Source: Phytophthora colocasiae
Taxonomy: Eukaryota > Oomycota > Peronosporomycetes > Peronosporales > Peronosporaceae
Reading direction: 5' to 3'
Length of the DNA stretch: 64,000 bases
NCBI GenBank assembly: GCA_018806915.1
Contig: JAGKQI010000091.1
Span: forward strand, 62,001 to 126,000
Under the pieces are notes generated by a model. That model saw only the letters and a list, made by a program, of their open reading frames with translations. It searched no databases and had not been told where the DNA came from. Below are positions 43,343 through 56,500 of this stretch, piece by piece. The translations under genes were made by a program, and so were the position numbers. Position 1 is the stretch's first letter, and each line of letters opens with the position of its first letter.

Positions 43343-43622
43343 TGTTGCAGGTGATCCAATACGATCCCGCAATGATTACGGTAAGATGTTTACGCCACCG
43401 ATGATTAGACGAGTAGGATGATTGGACGAGTACAGAATGTTGGTGATTGGATGCACCAAATGATTGGATGCAGACCAGGTAGAGAAAACAGTGTAAGCTC
43501 ATATCAATCAATCACTTCTGAATTTCCATTCTACCCTCAAGTGACTTCCCTCGCCTCGGCCTCCTCGCCCCAAGCTTCGGCAGTCCTCCCTCGCAAGACA
43601 ACCTCTACCACGACCTTCTTCA
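43343..43622 (+). repeat. Copia LTR 1 (outer element, 5')
   Basis: TGTTGCAGGTGATCC...GACCTTCTTCA, 280 bp. Has ACAGAATGTTGG, the T variant shared with LTRs 7 and 8. Left flank is the target duplication GTTGT. Confidence 0.93.
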
Positions 43623-43642
43623 GGTTATGAGCCCAAGTACCA
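43623..43642 (+). promoter_or_regulatory. Copia primer binding site (half-tRNA Met type)
   Basis: GGTTATGAGCCCAAGTACC follows the LTR directly. Its complement TTGGGCTCATAACC looks like the anticodon arm of a tRNA-Met (loop CTCATAA), the internal priming mode known for copia. The gag ATG (43627) lies inside it. Repeated at 46080, 48533 and 51015. Confidence 0.65.
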
Positions 43643-45797
43643 TGTCATCTGTCCAAGATACCAAGATCTCCATCGACAAGTTCAACGGCGAGAACTACGC
43701 CACGTGGAACCGTTACATGCGTGGCGTGTTCCTGACCAAGTCGGTGTGGAATGTGGTGAACCGCGAGACGACGCCTACGTTCACGGACTCCAGGGCCAAG
43801 GACGAGTATGTCAAGTCGAGCAACGTCGCCTTCGGTCTGATGCTCCTCTCCACATGGACGCGGACTACCATCATGTTGTCGACGACTACGAGGAAGCCTG
43901 GGTCGCGTGGGCGCGCTTGCGTACCCTTTACGGTGGATCGCAGAAGGCTGGACGCATATATCTCAAGCGTCAGCTCTTCAGCATGGAGATGGCAGAAGGC
44001 GGAAACATCCTTCACTATTGCAACGAAGTCCTCAACATCAGCGCGAAGCTTAGCAGTATCGGCGCCAAGATGGGAGGACGAGGATGTGGCGATCTGCTTG
44101 CTGCGCAGTCTGCCCAAGAGCTACGAGAACGTCGTACTCAACATGGAGATGAGCAATGCAGAGCTGCGGACGCAAGATGTAGTGAAGGTGCTCACGAATG
44201 AGCATATCAAGCGACAAGGCGAGAAGACTGGCGGCGGTGAAAATCGAGGAAGCAGCGAAGGCCTTCAACGCCGAGCGTCAAACTCGCCGGTGTGACTACT
44301 GCGGAAAATTGGGGCACGTTATCGACAAGTGCTGGACCAAGCAGAAAGAAGAAAATCGAGGAGCACGACGCGGCCGAGGTGGTCGCGGTGCCAGCAACGT
44401 TGAGTGGTGCGACGACGATGACGACTACATCGCGTTTGCAGTCTCCATGTCGACAGCGTGTGGAATGTCGTCGGGCAAGAAGTTTCAAGGCTCATGGGCG
44501 ATCGACAGTGGTGCAACCCACCACATTTGCAACGACAAGTCCAAGTTCATCGACATCAACTTGCGCGACGAAGGCGAACTCACAGTTGCCAACGGTCAAA
44601 CGGCCAAGATTTTGGGAGTTGGTACCGTTGTGCAACAAGTGATTCTGCCCAACCGGAGTGTGCGCGACGTCCGAATCGAAGATGCTCTCTACGTGCCGAG
44701 TATGAACAAGAACCTGCTATCTGTGCCTCAGATCAACTGAAGTAGAGACTTCAAGGTGGTGTTTGACGGCTCCGAGATGCACATTGCGCGCAAGTCGTCG
44801 AAGAAGATCGTTGCTTCCGCAGACCTGATCGACGGACTTACTGGCTACGAGTACCAAAGGGTTCTGCCAATTCGACGACTACGGTCTCGATCAACAGTGT
44901 CGATCTTCATGCGCGGATGGGTCATGCCCGAACGACGTGCCATGGAAGATGGTTTCGAGCGGCATGGTGACGGGCGCAAAAATGCCGACCTCGTCAAAGA
45001 ACTCAAGCGGGATGCCGCGGGTGTCAGCAAGGGAAGATGGTCCAAAACCCTTTCCGAGTAACCCGGATGCTTCCAAGTACAAGCCATTCGGAGTTCCTGC
45101 ACTTCGACCTTTGTGGCCCCATGGAGAAAGAGTCGCTTGGTGGCAGCAAGTATCTACTGCTGATCACTGACGAAGCCAGCGGCTGCATGACGGGATTCTG
45201 TTTGCGCGCCAAGTCGGAGAGTGAAGACTGTCTGCGCAAGTTCATCGCCAAAGTGGAGCGCCAATTCGATGCCAGGGTCAAGTTCGTGCGTCATGACGGT
45301 GCCAAGGAGTTCGCGACCAACTCGCTCAAGGCCTTTACGACAATCATGGCATTGAAGTCCAGCCGACGGTTCGATATGCGCATCAGACGAATGCTACTGC
45401 GGAACGCGCCAACCGGACGATTGTGACTATCGGGCGCAGCATGCTTCACTTCGCACGTTTGGACAAGACGTTTTGGGCGGAAGCGGCGATGACGGCAATT
45501 TACATCAAGAATCGACTGCCGTCACCCAAGGTCCCAGGGAAGACGCCGTTTGAGATTGTGTACAAGAGGAAGCCCAACGTGAAGCACATGCGCGTTTTCG
45601 GGTGCAAGGCCTACGTCCTGACGCCGAAGGAGAAGCGACTCAAGTGGGACCCCAAGGCTCGTGAAGGAATTTTCATGGGCTATGAAGAGCGTTCGAAGGC
45701 GTATCGCGTTTATGACATCGAGGCGGGCCAGGTAGTGATTTCTCGCGATGTCACTTTCGACGAATCGACCTTCGACGACGCCAATGTTGTTGTGGAT
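43627..45797 (+). pseudogene. Copia gag-protease-integrase, unit 1 (outer element 5' half)
   Basis: Gag starts [18 protein letters not shown] with the copia gag pattern [12 protein letters not shown], then the CCHC knuckle [14 protein letters not shown]. Protease site [13 protein letters not shown]. Integrase: zinc region near 44900, then [12 protein letters not shown] (first Asp), VRHDGAKEF (second Asp) and a Glu in the next block. Pol ends at DDANVVVD in TGGAT at 45793-45797, where an LTR follows. Frameshifts compared with unit 2 occur near 43850, 44072, 44228, 44740 and 45330. Here the knuckle is followed by TGG ACC, not the TGA of units 2 and 3. Confidence 0.87.
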
Positions 45798-46079
45798 TGT
45801 TGCAGGTGATCCAATACGATCCCGCAATGATTACGGTAAGATGTTTACGCCACCGATGATTAGACGAGTAGGATGATTGGACGAGTACAGAATGATGGTG
45901 ATTGGATGCACCAAATGATTGGATGCAGACCAGGTAGAGAAAACAGTGTAAGCTCATATCAATCAATCACTTCTGAATTTCCATTCTACCCCTCAAGTGA
46001 CTTCCCTCGCCTCGGCCTCCTCGCCCCAAGCTTCGGCAGTCCTCCCCTCGCAAGACAACCTCTACCACGACCTTCTTCA
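45798..46079 (+). repeat. Copia LTR 2 (inner-element type)
   Basis: 282 bp, with ACAGAATGATGG (A variant). Preceded by TGGAT. Confidence 0.93.
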
Positions 46080-46083
46080 GGTT

Positions 46084-48250
46084 ATGAGCCCAAGTACCAT
46101 GTCATCTGTCCAAGATACCAAGATCTCCATCGACAAGTTCAACGGCGAGAACTACGCCACGTGGAACCGTTACATGCGTGGCGTGTTCCTGACCAAGTCG
46201 GTGTGGAATGTGGTGAACCGCGAGACGACGCCTACGTTCACGGACTCCAGGGCCAAGGACGAGTATGTCAAGTCGAGCAACGTCGCCTTCGGTCTGATGC
46301 TCCTCCACATGGACGCGGATCACCATCATGTTGTCGACGACTACGAGGAAGCCTGGGTCGCGTGGGCGCGCTTGCGTACCCTTTACGGTGGATCGCAGAA
46401 GGCTGGACGCATATATCTCAAGCGTCAGCTCTTCAGCATGGAGATGGCAGAAGGCGGAAACATCCTTCACCATTGCAACGAAGTCCTCAACATCAGCGCG
46501 AAGCTTAGCAGTATCGGCGCCAAGATGGAGGACGAGGATGTGGTGATCTGCTTGCTGCGCAGTCTGCCCAAGAGCTACGAGAACGTCGTACTCAACATGG
46601 AGATGAGCAATGCAGAGCTGCGGACGCAAGATGTAGTGAAGGTGCTCACGAATGAGCATATCAAGCGACAAGGCGAGAAGACTGCGGCGGTGAAAATCGA
46701 GGAAGCAGCGAAGGCCTTCAACGCCGAGCGTCAAACTCGCCGGTGTGACTACTGCGGAAAATTGGGGCACGTTATCGACAAGTGCTGACCAAGCAGAAAG
46801 AAGAAAATCGAGGAGCACGACGCGGCCGAGGTGGTCGCGGTGCCAGCAACGTTGAGTGGTGCGACGACGATGACGACTACATCGCGTTTGCAGTCTCCAT
46901 GTCGACAGCGTGTGGAATGTCGTCGGGCAAGAAGTTTCAAGGCTCATGGGCGATCGACAGTGGTGCAACCCACCACATTTGCAACGACAAGTCCAAGTTC
47001 ATCGACATCAACTTGCGCGACGAAGGCGAACTCACAGTTGCCAACGGTCAAACGGCCAAGATTTTGGGAGTTGGTACCGTTGTGCAACAAGTGATTCTGC
47101 CCAACCGGAGTGTGCGCGACGTCCGAATCGAAGATGCTCTCTACGTGCCGAGTATGAACAAGAACCTGCTATCTGTGCCTCAGATCAACCGAAGTGGAGA
47201 CTTCAAGGTGGTGTTTGACGGCTCCGAGATGCACATTGCGCGCAAGTCGTCGAAGAAGACTCGTTGCTTCCGCAGACCTGATCGACGGACTCTACTGGCT
47301 ACGAGTACCAAAGGGTTCTGCCAATTCGACGACTACGGTCTCGATCAACAGTGTCGATCTTCATGCGCGGATGGGTCATGCTCCGAACGACGTGCTACGG
47401 AAGATGGTTTCGAGCGGCATGGTGACGGGCGCAAAAATGCCGACCTCGTCAAAGAACTCAAGCGGATGCCGCGGGTGTCAGCAAGGGAAGATGGTCCAAA
47501 ACCCTTTCCGAGTAACCCGGACAAGCCAAGCACAAGCCATTCGAGTTCCTGCACTTCGACCTTGTGGCCCCATGGAGAAAGAGTCGCTTGGTGGCAGCAA
47601 GTATCTACTGCTGATCACTGACGAAGCCAGCGGCTGCATGACGGGGATTCTGTTTGCGCGCCAAGTCGGAGAGTGAAGACCGTCTGCGCAAGTTCATCGC
47701 CAAAGTGGAGCGCCAATTCGATGCCAGGGTCAAGTTCGTGCGTCATGACGGTGCCAAGGAGTTCGCGACCAACTCGCTCGGGCGCCTTTACGACAATCAT
47801 GGCATTGAAGTCCAGCCGACGGTTCGATATGCGCATCAGACGAATGCTACTGCGGAACGCGCCAACCGGACGATTGTGACTATCGGGCGCAGCATGCTTC
47901 ACTTCGCACGTTTGGACAAGACGTTTTGGGCGGAAGCGGCGATGACGGCAATTTACATCAAGAATCGACTGCCGTCACCCAAGGTCCCAGGGAAGACGCC
48001 GTTTGAGATTGTGTACAAGAGGAAGCCCAACGTGAAGCACATGCGCGTTTTCGGGTGCAAGGCCTACGTCCTGACGCCGAAGGAGAAGCGACTCAAGTGG
48101 GACCCCAAGGCTCGTGAAGGAATTTTCATGGGCTATGAAGAGCGTTCGAAGGCGTATCGCGTTTATGACATCGAGGCGGGCCAGGTAGTGATTTCTCGCG
48201 ATGTCACTTTCGACGAATCGACCTTCGACGACGCCAATGTTGTTGTGGAT
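46084..48250 (+). pseudogene. Copia gag-protease-integrase, unit 2
   Basis: ATG at 46084. Gag is open to a TGA directly after the knuckle [14 protein letters not shown] (46786-46788). Protease ([12 protein letters not shown]) follows in the next frame, then a shift near 47255 and 47640. Integrase is nearly whole: HDGAKEFATNSLGRLYDN, YAHQTNATAERANRT (catalytic Glu) and LDKTFWAEAAMTAIY. Ends at TGGAT as unit 1 does. This is the cleanest integrase of the array. Confidence 0.87.
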
Positions 48251-48532
48251 TGTTGCAGGTGATCCAATACGATCCCGCAATGATTACGGTAAGATGTTTA
48301 CGCCACCGATGATTAGACGAGTAGGATGATTGGACGAGTACAGAATGATGGTGATTGGATGCACCAAATGATTGGATGCAGACCAGGTAGAGAAAACAGT
48401 GTAAGCTCATATCAATCAATCACTTCTGAATTTCCATTCTACCCCTCAAGTGACTTCCCTCGCCTCGGCCTCCTCGCCCCAAGCTTCGGCAGTCCTCCCC
48501 TCGCAAGACAACCTCTACCACGACCTTCTTCA
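48251..48532 (+). repeat. Copia LTR 3 (inner-element type)
   Basis: 282 bp, A variant; the same TGGAT junction on its left. Confidence 0.93.
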
Positions 48533-48536
48533 GGTT

Positions 48537-50719
48537 ATGAGCCCAAGTACCATGTCATCTGTCCAAGATACCAAGATCTCCATCGACAAGTTCAACGGCG
48601 AGAACTACGCCACGTGGAACCGTTACATGCGTGGCGTGTTCCTGACCGGGTCGGTGTGGAATGTGGTGAACCGCGAGACGACGCCTACGTTCACGGACTC
48701 CAGGGCCAAGGACGAGTATGTCAGGTCGAGCAACGTCGCCTTCGGTCTGATGCTCCTCCACATGGACGCGGACTACCATCATGTTGTCGACGACTACGAG
48801 GAAGCCTGGGTCGCGTGGGCGCGCTTGCGTACCCTTTACGGTGGATCGCAGAAGGCTGGACGCATATATCTCAAGCGTCAGCTCTTTCAGCATGGAGATG
48901 GCAGAAGGCGGAAACATCCTTCACCATTGCAACGAAGTCCTCAACATCAGCGCGAAGCTTAGCAGCATCGGCGCCAAGATGGAGGACGAGGATGGCGATC
49001 TGCTTGCTGCGCAGTCTGCCCAAGAGCTACGAGAACGTCGTACTCAACATGGAGATGAGCAATGCAGAGCTGCGGACGCAAGATGTAGTGAAGGTGCTCA
49101 CGAATGAGCATATCAAGCGACAAGGCGAGAAGACTGCGGCGGTGAAAATCGAGGAAGCAGCGAAGGCCTTCAACGCCGAGCGTCAAACTCGCCGGTGTGA
49201 CTACTGCGGAAAATTGGGGCACGTTATCGACAAGTGCTGACCAAGCAGAAAGAAGAAAATCGAGGAGCAACGACGCGGCCGAGGTGGTCGCGGTGCCAGC
49301 AACGTTGAGTGGTGCGACGACGATGACGACTACATCGCGTTTGCAGTCTCCATGTCGACAGCGTGTGGAATGTCGTCGGGCAAGAAGTTTCAAGGCTCAT
49401 GGGCGATCGACAGTGGTGCAACCCACCACATTTGCAACGACAAGTCCAAGTTCATCGACATCAACTTGCGCGACGAAGGCGAACTCACAGTTGCCAACGG
49501 TCAAACGGCCAAGATTTTGGGGAGTTGGTACCGTTGTGCAACAAGTGATTCTGCCCAACCGGAGTGTGCGCGACGTCCGAATCGAAGATGCTCTCTACGT
49601 GCCGAGTATGAACAAGAACCTGCTATCTGTGCCTCAGATCAACCGGGAAGTGGAGACTTCAAGGTGGTGTTTGACGGCTCCGAGATGCACATTGCGCGCA
49701 AGTCGTCGAAGAAGACTGTTGCTTCCGCAGACCTGATCGACGGACTCTACTGGCTACGAGTACCAGCGGTTCTGCCAATTCAACGACTACGGTCTCGATC
49801 AACAGTGTCGATCTTCATGCGCGGATGGGTCATGCTCCGAACGACGTGCTACGGAAGATGGTTTCGAGCGGCATGGTGACGGGCGCAAAAATGCCGACCT
49901 CGTCAAAGAACTCAAGCGGATGCCGCGGGTGTCAGCAAGGGAAGATGGTCCAAAACCCTTTCCGAGTAACCCGGACAAGCCCAAGTACAAGCCATTCGAG
50001 TTCCTGCACTTCGACCTTTGTGGCCCCATGGAGAAAGAGTCGCTTGGTGGCAGCAAGTATCTACTGCTGATCACTGACGAAGCCAGCGGCTGCATGACGG
50101 GATTCTGTTTGCGCGCCAAGTCGGAGAGTGAAGACTGTCTGCGCAAGTTCATCGCTAAAGTGGAGCGCCAATTCGATGCCAGGGTCAAGTTCGTGCGTCA
50201 TGACGGTGCGCAAGGAGTTCGCGACCAACTCGCTCAAGGCCTTTACGACAATCATGGTATTGAAGTCCAGCCGACGGTTCGATATGCGCATCAGACGAAT
50301 GCTACTGCGGAACGCGCCAACCGGACGATTGTGACTATCGGGCGCAGCATGCTTCACTTCGCACGTTTGGACAAGACGTTTTGGGCGGAAGCGGCGATGA
50401 CGGCAATTTACATCAAGAATCGACTGCCGTCACCCAAGGTCCCAGGGAAGACGCCGTTTGGAGATTGTGTACAAGAGGAAGCCCAACGTGAAGCACATGC
50501 GCGCGTTTTCGGGGTGCAAGGCCTACGTCCTGACGCCGAAGGAGAAGCGACTCAAGTGGGACCCCAAGGCTCGTGAAGGAATTTTTCATGGGCTAGTGAA
50601 GAGCGTTCGGCTAAGGCGTATCGCGTTTTATGACATCGAGGCGGGCCAGGTAGTGATTTCTCGCGATGTCACTTTCGACGAACTTCGACCTTCGACTGGA
50701 CGCCAATGTTGTTGTGGAT
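48537..50719 (+). pseudogene. Copia gag-protease-integrase, unit 3
   Basis: Same content as unit 2. Gag has an extra T in CAGCTCTTTCAGC near 48889 and a 3-nt loss near 48990. The TGA after the knuckle is present (49236-49239). Integrase is readable from 49920 to about 50450. From 50457 on, small insertions become frequent. Confidence 0.85.
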
Positions 50720-51014
50720 TGTTGCAGGTGATCCAATACGATCCCGCAATGATTACGGTAAGATGTTTACGCCACCGATGATTAGGGACGAGTAGGATGG
50801 GATTGGACGAGTACAGAATGATGGTGATTGGATGCACCTGTAAATGATTGGATGCAGACCAGGTAGAGAAAAACAGTGTAAGTGCTCATATCAATCAATC
50901 ACTTCTGAATTTCCATTCTACCTCAAGTGACTTCCCCTCGCCCTCTGGCCTCCTCGCCCTGCTTCGGCAGTCCTCCCCTCGCAAAGACAACCCTCTACCA
51001 CGACCTTCTCTTCA
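50720..51014 (+). repeat. Copia LTR 4 (inner-element type)
   Basis: 295 bp, A variant, with extra bases at about ten places compared with LTRs 2 and 3. Confidence 0.9.
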
Positions 51015-51018
51015 GGTT

Positions 51019-53305
51019 ATGAGCCCAAGTACCATGTCATCTGGTCCAAGATACCAAGATCTCCATCAGACAAGTTCAACGGCGAGAACTACGCCACGTG
51101 GAACCGTTACATGCGTGGCGTGTTCCTGACCAAGTCGGTGTGGAATGTGGTGAACTGGGCGAGACGACGCCTACGTTCGCCACGGACTCCAGGCTGCCAA
51201 GGACGAGTATGTCAAGTCGAGCAACGTCGCCTTCGGTCTGATGCTCCTCCACTATGGACGCGGACTACCATCACTCATGTTGTCGACGACTACGAGGAAG
51301 CCTGGGTCGCGTGGGGCGCGCTTGCGTACCCTTTACGGTGGATCGCAGAAGGCTGACGCATATATCTCAAGCGTCAGCTCTTCAGCATGGAGATGGCAGA
51401 AGGCGGGAAACATCCTTCACCATTGCAAACGAAGTCTCAACATCAGCGCGAAGCTTAGCAGTATCGGCGCCGTGCCAAGATGGAGGACGAGGATGTGGCG
51501 TGATCTGCGCTTGCTGCAGCAGTTCGCCCAAGAGCTACGAGAACGTCGTACTCAACATGGAGATGAGCAATGCAAGAGCTGCGGACGCAAGATGTAGTGA
51601 AGGTGCTCAGCCGAATGAGCATATCAAGCCGACAAGGCGAGAAGACTGCGGCGGTGAAAATCGAGGAAGCAGCGAAGGCTTTTCCTTCAACGCCGAGCGT
51701 CAAACTCGCCGGTGTGACTACTGCGGGAAAATTGGGGCACGTTATCGACAAGCAAGTGCTGGACCAAGCAGAAAGAAGAAAATCGAGGAGCACGACGCGG
51801 CCGAGGTGGTCGCGGTGCCAGCAACGTTGAGTGGTGCGACGACGATGACGACTACACTGCGTTTGCAGTCTCCATGTCGACAGCGTGTGGAATGTCAGCG
51901 TCGGGCAAGAAGTTTCAAGGCTCATGGCGATCGGACAGTGGTGCAAATCCCACCACATTTTGCAAACGACAAGTCCAAGTTCATCGACATCAACTTGCGC
52001 GGACGAAGGCGAACTCACAGTTGCCAACGGTCAAACGGCCAAGATTTTGGGAGTTGGTACCGTTGTGCAACAAGTGATTCTGCCCTAACCGGAGTGTGCG
52101 CGACGTCCGAATCGAAGATGCTCTCTCTACGTGCCGAGGTATGAAACAAGAACCTGCTATCTGTGCCTCAGATCAACCGGGAAGTGGAGACTTCAAGGTG
52201 GTGTTTGATTTGGCTCCGGAGATGCACATTGCGCGCAAGTCGCTCGAAGAAGACTGTTGCTACTCCGCAGACCTGATCGACGGACTCTACTGGCTACGAG
52301 TACCAAAGCGGTTCTGCCAATTCGACGACTACGGTCTCGGATCAACAGTGTCGATCTTCATGCGCGCGATGGGTCATGCTCCGGAACGACGTGCTACGGA
52401 AGATGGTTTCGAGAGCGGCATGGTGACGGGCGCAAAAATGCCGACCTCGTCAAAGAAACCTCAAGCGGATGCCGCGGGTAAGTCAAAGCAAGGGAAGATG
52501 GTCCAAAACCCTTTCCGAGTAACCCTCCGGACAAGCTTCCAAGTACAAGCCATTCGAGTTCCTGCACTTTCGACCTTTGTGGGCCCCATGGAGAAAGAGT
52601 CGCTTGGCGGCAGCAAGTATCTACTGCTGATCACTGACGAAGCCAGCGGGCTGCATGACGGGGACATTCTGTTTGCGCGCCAAGTCGGAGAGTGAAGATC
52701 TGTCTGCGCAAGTTCATCGCTAAAGTGGAGCGCCAATTCGATGCCAGGGTCAAGTTCGTGCGTCATGACGGTGCCAAGGAGTTCGCGACCAATCCTCGCC
52801 CAAGGCCTTTTACGACAATCATGCGGCATTGAAGTCCAGCCGACGGTCTGATATGCGCATCAGACGAATGCTACTGCGGAACGCGCCAACCGGACGATTG
52901 TGACTATCGGGCGCAGCATGCTTCACTTCTGCATCGTTTGGACAAGACGTTTTGGGCGGAAGCGGCGATGACGGCAATTTACATCAAGAATCGACTGCCG
53001 TCACCCAAGGTCCCAGGGAAGACGCCGTTTGAGATTGTAAGTACACAAGAGGAAGCCCAACGTGAAGCAGCATGCGCGTTTTCGGGTGCAAGGCCTACGT
53101 CCTGACGCGCCGAAGGAGAAGCGACTCAAGTGCGGGACCCTGCAAGGCTCGTGAAGGAATTTTCATGGGGCTATGAAGAGCGTTCGAAGGCGTATCAAGC
53201 GTTTATGACATCGTGAGGCGGGCCAGGTAGTGATTTCTCGCGATGTCACTTTCTGGACGAATCGACCTTCGACGACGCCAAGTTACAATGTTCACAGTTG
53301 TGGAT
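51019..53305 (+). pseudogene. Copia gag-protease-integrase, unit 4, with many micro-insertions
   Basis: Aligns along its length with units 2 and 3 but has 1-5 nt insertions every 20-60 bp, so only short pieces of each domain can be read (for example CDYCGKIG, HQTNATAERANRT after correction). The unit ends at the same junction before LTR 5. Confidence 0.8.
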
Positions 53306-53597
53306 TGTTGCAGGTGATCCAATACGATCCCGCAATGATTACGGTAAGATGTTTACGCCACCGATGATTAGGGACGAGTAGGATGGATTGGACGAGTACA
53401 GAATGATGGTGATTGGATGCACCAAATGATTGGATGCAGACCAGGTAGAGAAAAACAGTGTAAGCTCATATCAATCAATCACTTCTGAATTTCCATTCTA
53501 CTCCCTCAAGTGGACTTCCCCCCTCGCCCGGCCTCCTCCGCCCCAAGCTTCGGCAGTCCTCCTCCTCGCAAGACAACCTCTACCACGACCTTCTTCA
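53306..53597 (+). repeat. Copia LTR 5 (5' LTR of the inner element)
   Basis: 292 bp, A variant. Followed by a PBS with extra bases (GGTTAAGTAGGAGCCC). Confidence 0.9.
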
Positions 53598-56500
53598 GGT
53601 TAAGTAGGAGCCCAAGTACCATGTCATCTGTCCAAGATACCAAGATCTCCATCGACAAGTTCGAACGGCGAGAATCCTACGCCACGTGGAACCGCGTTAC
53701 ATGCGTGGCGTGTCTCCTGACCAAGTCGGTGTGGAATGTGGTGGAACCGCGAGACGACGCCTACGTTCACGGACTCCAGTGGCCAAGCGACGAGTATGTC
53801 AAGTCATCGAGCAACGTCGCTCTCTCGGTCTGATGCTCCTCCACATGGACGCGGACTACCATCATGTTGTCGACGACTACGGAGGGAAGCCTGGGTCGCG
53901 TGGGCGCGCTTGCGTACCCTTTGACGGTGGATCGCAGAAGGCTGGACGCATATAATCTCAAGCGCCAGCTCTTCAGCACATGGAGATGGCAGAAGGCGGA
54001 AACATCCTTCACCATTGCAACGAAGTCCAGACAACATCAGCGCGAAGCTTAGCAGTATCGGCGCCAAGATGGAGGACGAGGATGCTGGCGATTCAGCTTG
54101 CTGGCGCAGTCTGCCCAAGAGCTACGGAGAAACGTCGTACTTCAACATGGCACGACGAGCAATGCAGTGAGCTGCAGGACGCGATAGATGTAGTGGAAGG
54201 TGCTCACGAATGAGCATACTGGCGACAAGGCGCGAGAAGACTGGCGGCGGTGAAAAATCGAGGAAGCAGCGAAGGCCTTCAACGCCGAGCGTCAAACTCG
54301 CCGGTGTGCACTACTGCGGAAAATTGGGGCAAAACGGGCATTATCGACAAGTGCTGACCAAAGCAGAAAGAAGAAAATCGAGGAGCACGACGCGGCCGAG
54401 GTGGTCGCGCGTGCCAGCAACGTTGGAGTGGTGCGACGACTGGATGGGACGACTACATCGCGTTTGGCAGTCTCCATGTCGACAGCGTGTGGAATGTCGT
54501 CGGGCAAGAAGTTTCAAGGCCTCATGGGCGATCGACAGTGGTGCAAATCCCACCACATTTGCAACGACAAGTTCCAAGTTCATCGACATCAATCTCAGCA
54601 GCGACGAAGGCGAACTCACAGTTGCCAACGCACAAACGGCCAAGATTTTGGGAGTTGGTACCGTTAGTGCAACAAGTGATTCTGCCCAACCGGAGTGTGC
54701 GCGACGTCCGAATCGAAGATGCTCTTCGTGCCGAGTATGAAGTTCAAGAACCTGCTATCTGTGCCTCAGATCAACCGGAAGTGGAGACTTCTGAAGGTGG
54801 TCGTTTGACGGCTCCGAGATGCACATTGCGCGCAAGTCGTCGAAGAAAGGATCGTTAAGCTTCCGCAGACCTGATCGACGGACTCTACCACATGAGGCTA
54901 CGAGTACCAAAGGGTTTCTCCCGCCAATTCGACGAGATTCTACGGTCTCCGGATCAACAGTGTCGATCTTCATGCGCGGATGGGTCATGCTCCCGGAACG
55001 ACGCTACGGAAGATGGTTTCGAGCGGCATGGTGACGGGGGCGCAAAAATGCCGCGACCTCGTCAGCAAGAACTCCAAAGCGGATGCCGCTGGGTGTCAGC
55101 AAGGGAAGATGGTCCAAAAACCCTTTCCTGGAGTAACCGGACAAGCTTCTGCTAAGTTTACGCCATCTTCGAGTTCCTGGGCACTTCGACCTTGTGTGGC
55201 TCCCATGGAGAAAGACAGTCGCTTGGTGGCAGCAAGTATCTACTGCTGATCACTGGACGAAGCTTTCAGCGGCTGCATGACGGGGATTCCTGTTTGCGCG
55301 CCAAGCTTCGGAGAGAGTGAAGCACTGTCTGCGCAAGTTCATCGCTAAAGTGGAAAGCGCCAATTCGATGCCAGGGTCAAGTTCGTGCGTCATGACGGTG
55401 CTAAGCGAGTTACTCTGCGACCAAATCGCTCAAGCTGCCTTTTACGACAATCATGGCATTGAAGTCCAGCCGACGGTTCGATATGCGGCATCAGACGAAC
55501 GTTACTGCGGAACGCGCCAACCGGACGATTGTGACTATCGGGCGCAGCATGCTTCACTCTCGCAATCGCGTTTGGACAAGACGTTTCTGGGCGGAAGCGG
55601 CGATGACGCGCAATTTTACATCAAGAATCGTTATAACTCGCCGCTCACGTCCCATATCCCAGTGGAAGACGCCGTTTGAGATTGTGTACAAGAGGAAGCC
55701 CAACGTGAAGCACATGCGCTGTTTTCGTGCAAGGCCTACGTCCTGACGCCATGATAGGAGACCTGGCGACTCAAGTGGGGACCCCTAAGGCTCGTGGGAA
55801 GGGAATTTTCTTTATGGGGCTATGAAGAGCGTTCGAAGGCGTATCGCGTTTATGACATCGAGGCGGGCCAGGTAGTGATTTCTCGCGATGTCACTTTCTG
55901 ACTGAATCGACTCACTTCGACGACGCCAATGTTAAGTTGTTGGATGATGATGACAGATGTCGAAGATGCTGCTGCGGATGCATCCTTGAAGACCTCGAGA
56001 TTTCGAACGACCATGCGAACGCGTGAATTCAAGCAGGCGGGGAAACGCAAGGCGTCGTTCTAATGCTGGATGGATCGCATGAACATAGTTTCGTTTCTGA
56101 CCGCGTCGCAGCGCAAGCTGGGATTAGGAAGAAGCAAGCGCCCCTGGACTCTGACCATCAAGAAGCCAAATCTGAAGACAATGATGATGATGACTCTGAC
56201 TCAGCCGATGTACTGGCGTGCGAGTGCCAATGCAGTGGAGACGAGTGACAGCGCCGAGCCGAAGACGTTCCAAGATGCTGTGAGCGGCGAAGACCATCCG
56301 TCCACTCGGCGGAAGCGCGATCCGAGCAGCAACTCAAGTCGATGCGACTTTCGTGGAGTGTTTCCTGTGGCGCCAAATTACCGAACAACCAAACGCGCGG
56401 TCGGAAACCAAGTGGGTGTCTCAAGATCAAGCGTAAAGCCGCCGACGGGTCCATCGAGAAGTACAAGGCCTCGACTCGTCGCGAAAGCGATTTGTGCAGA

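Noticed and set aside
43343..43622. Eight copia LTRs as independent insertions
   Set aside because: Only two target duplications (GTTGT outer, TGGAT inner) account for all junctions; units 1-4 share one junction exactly.
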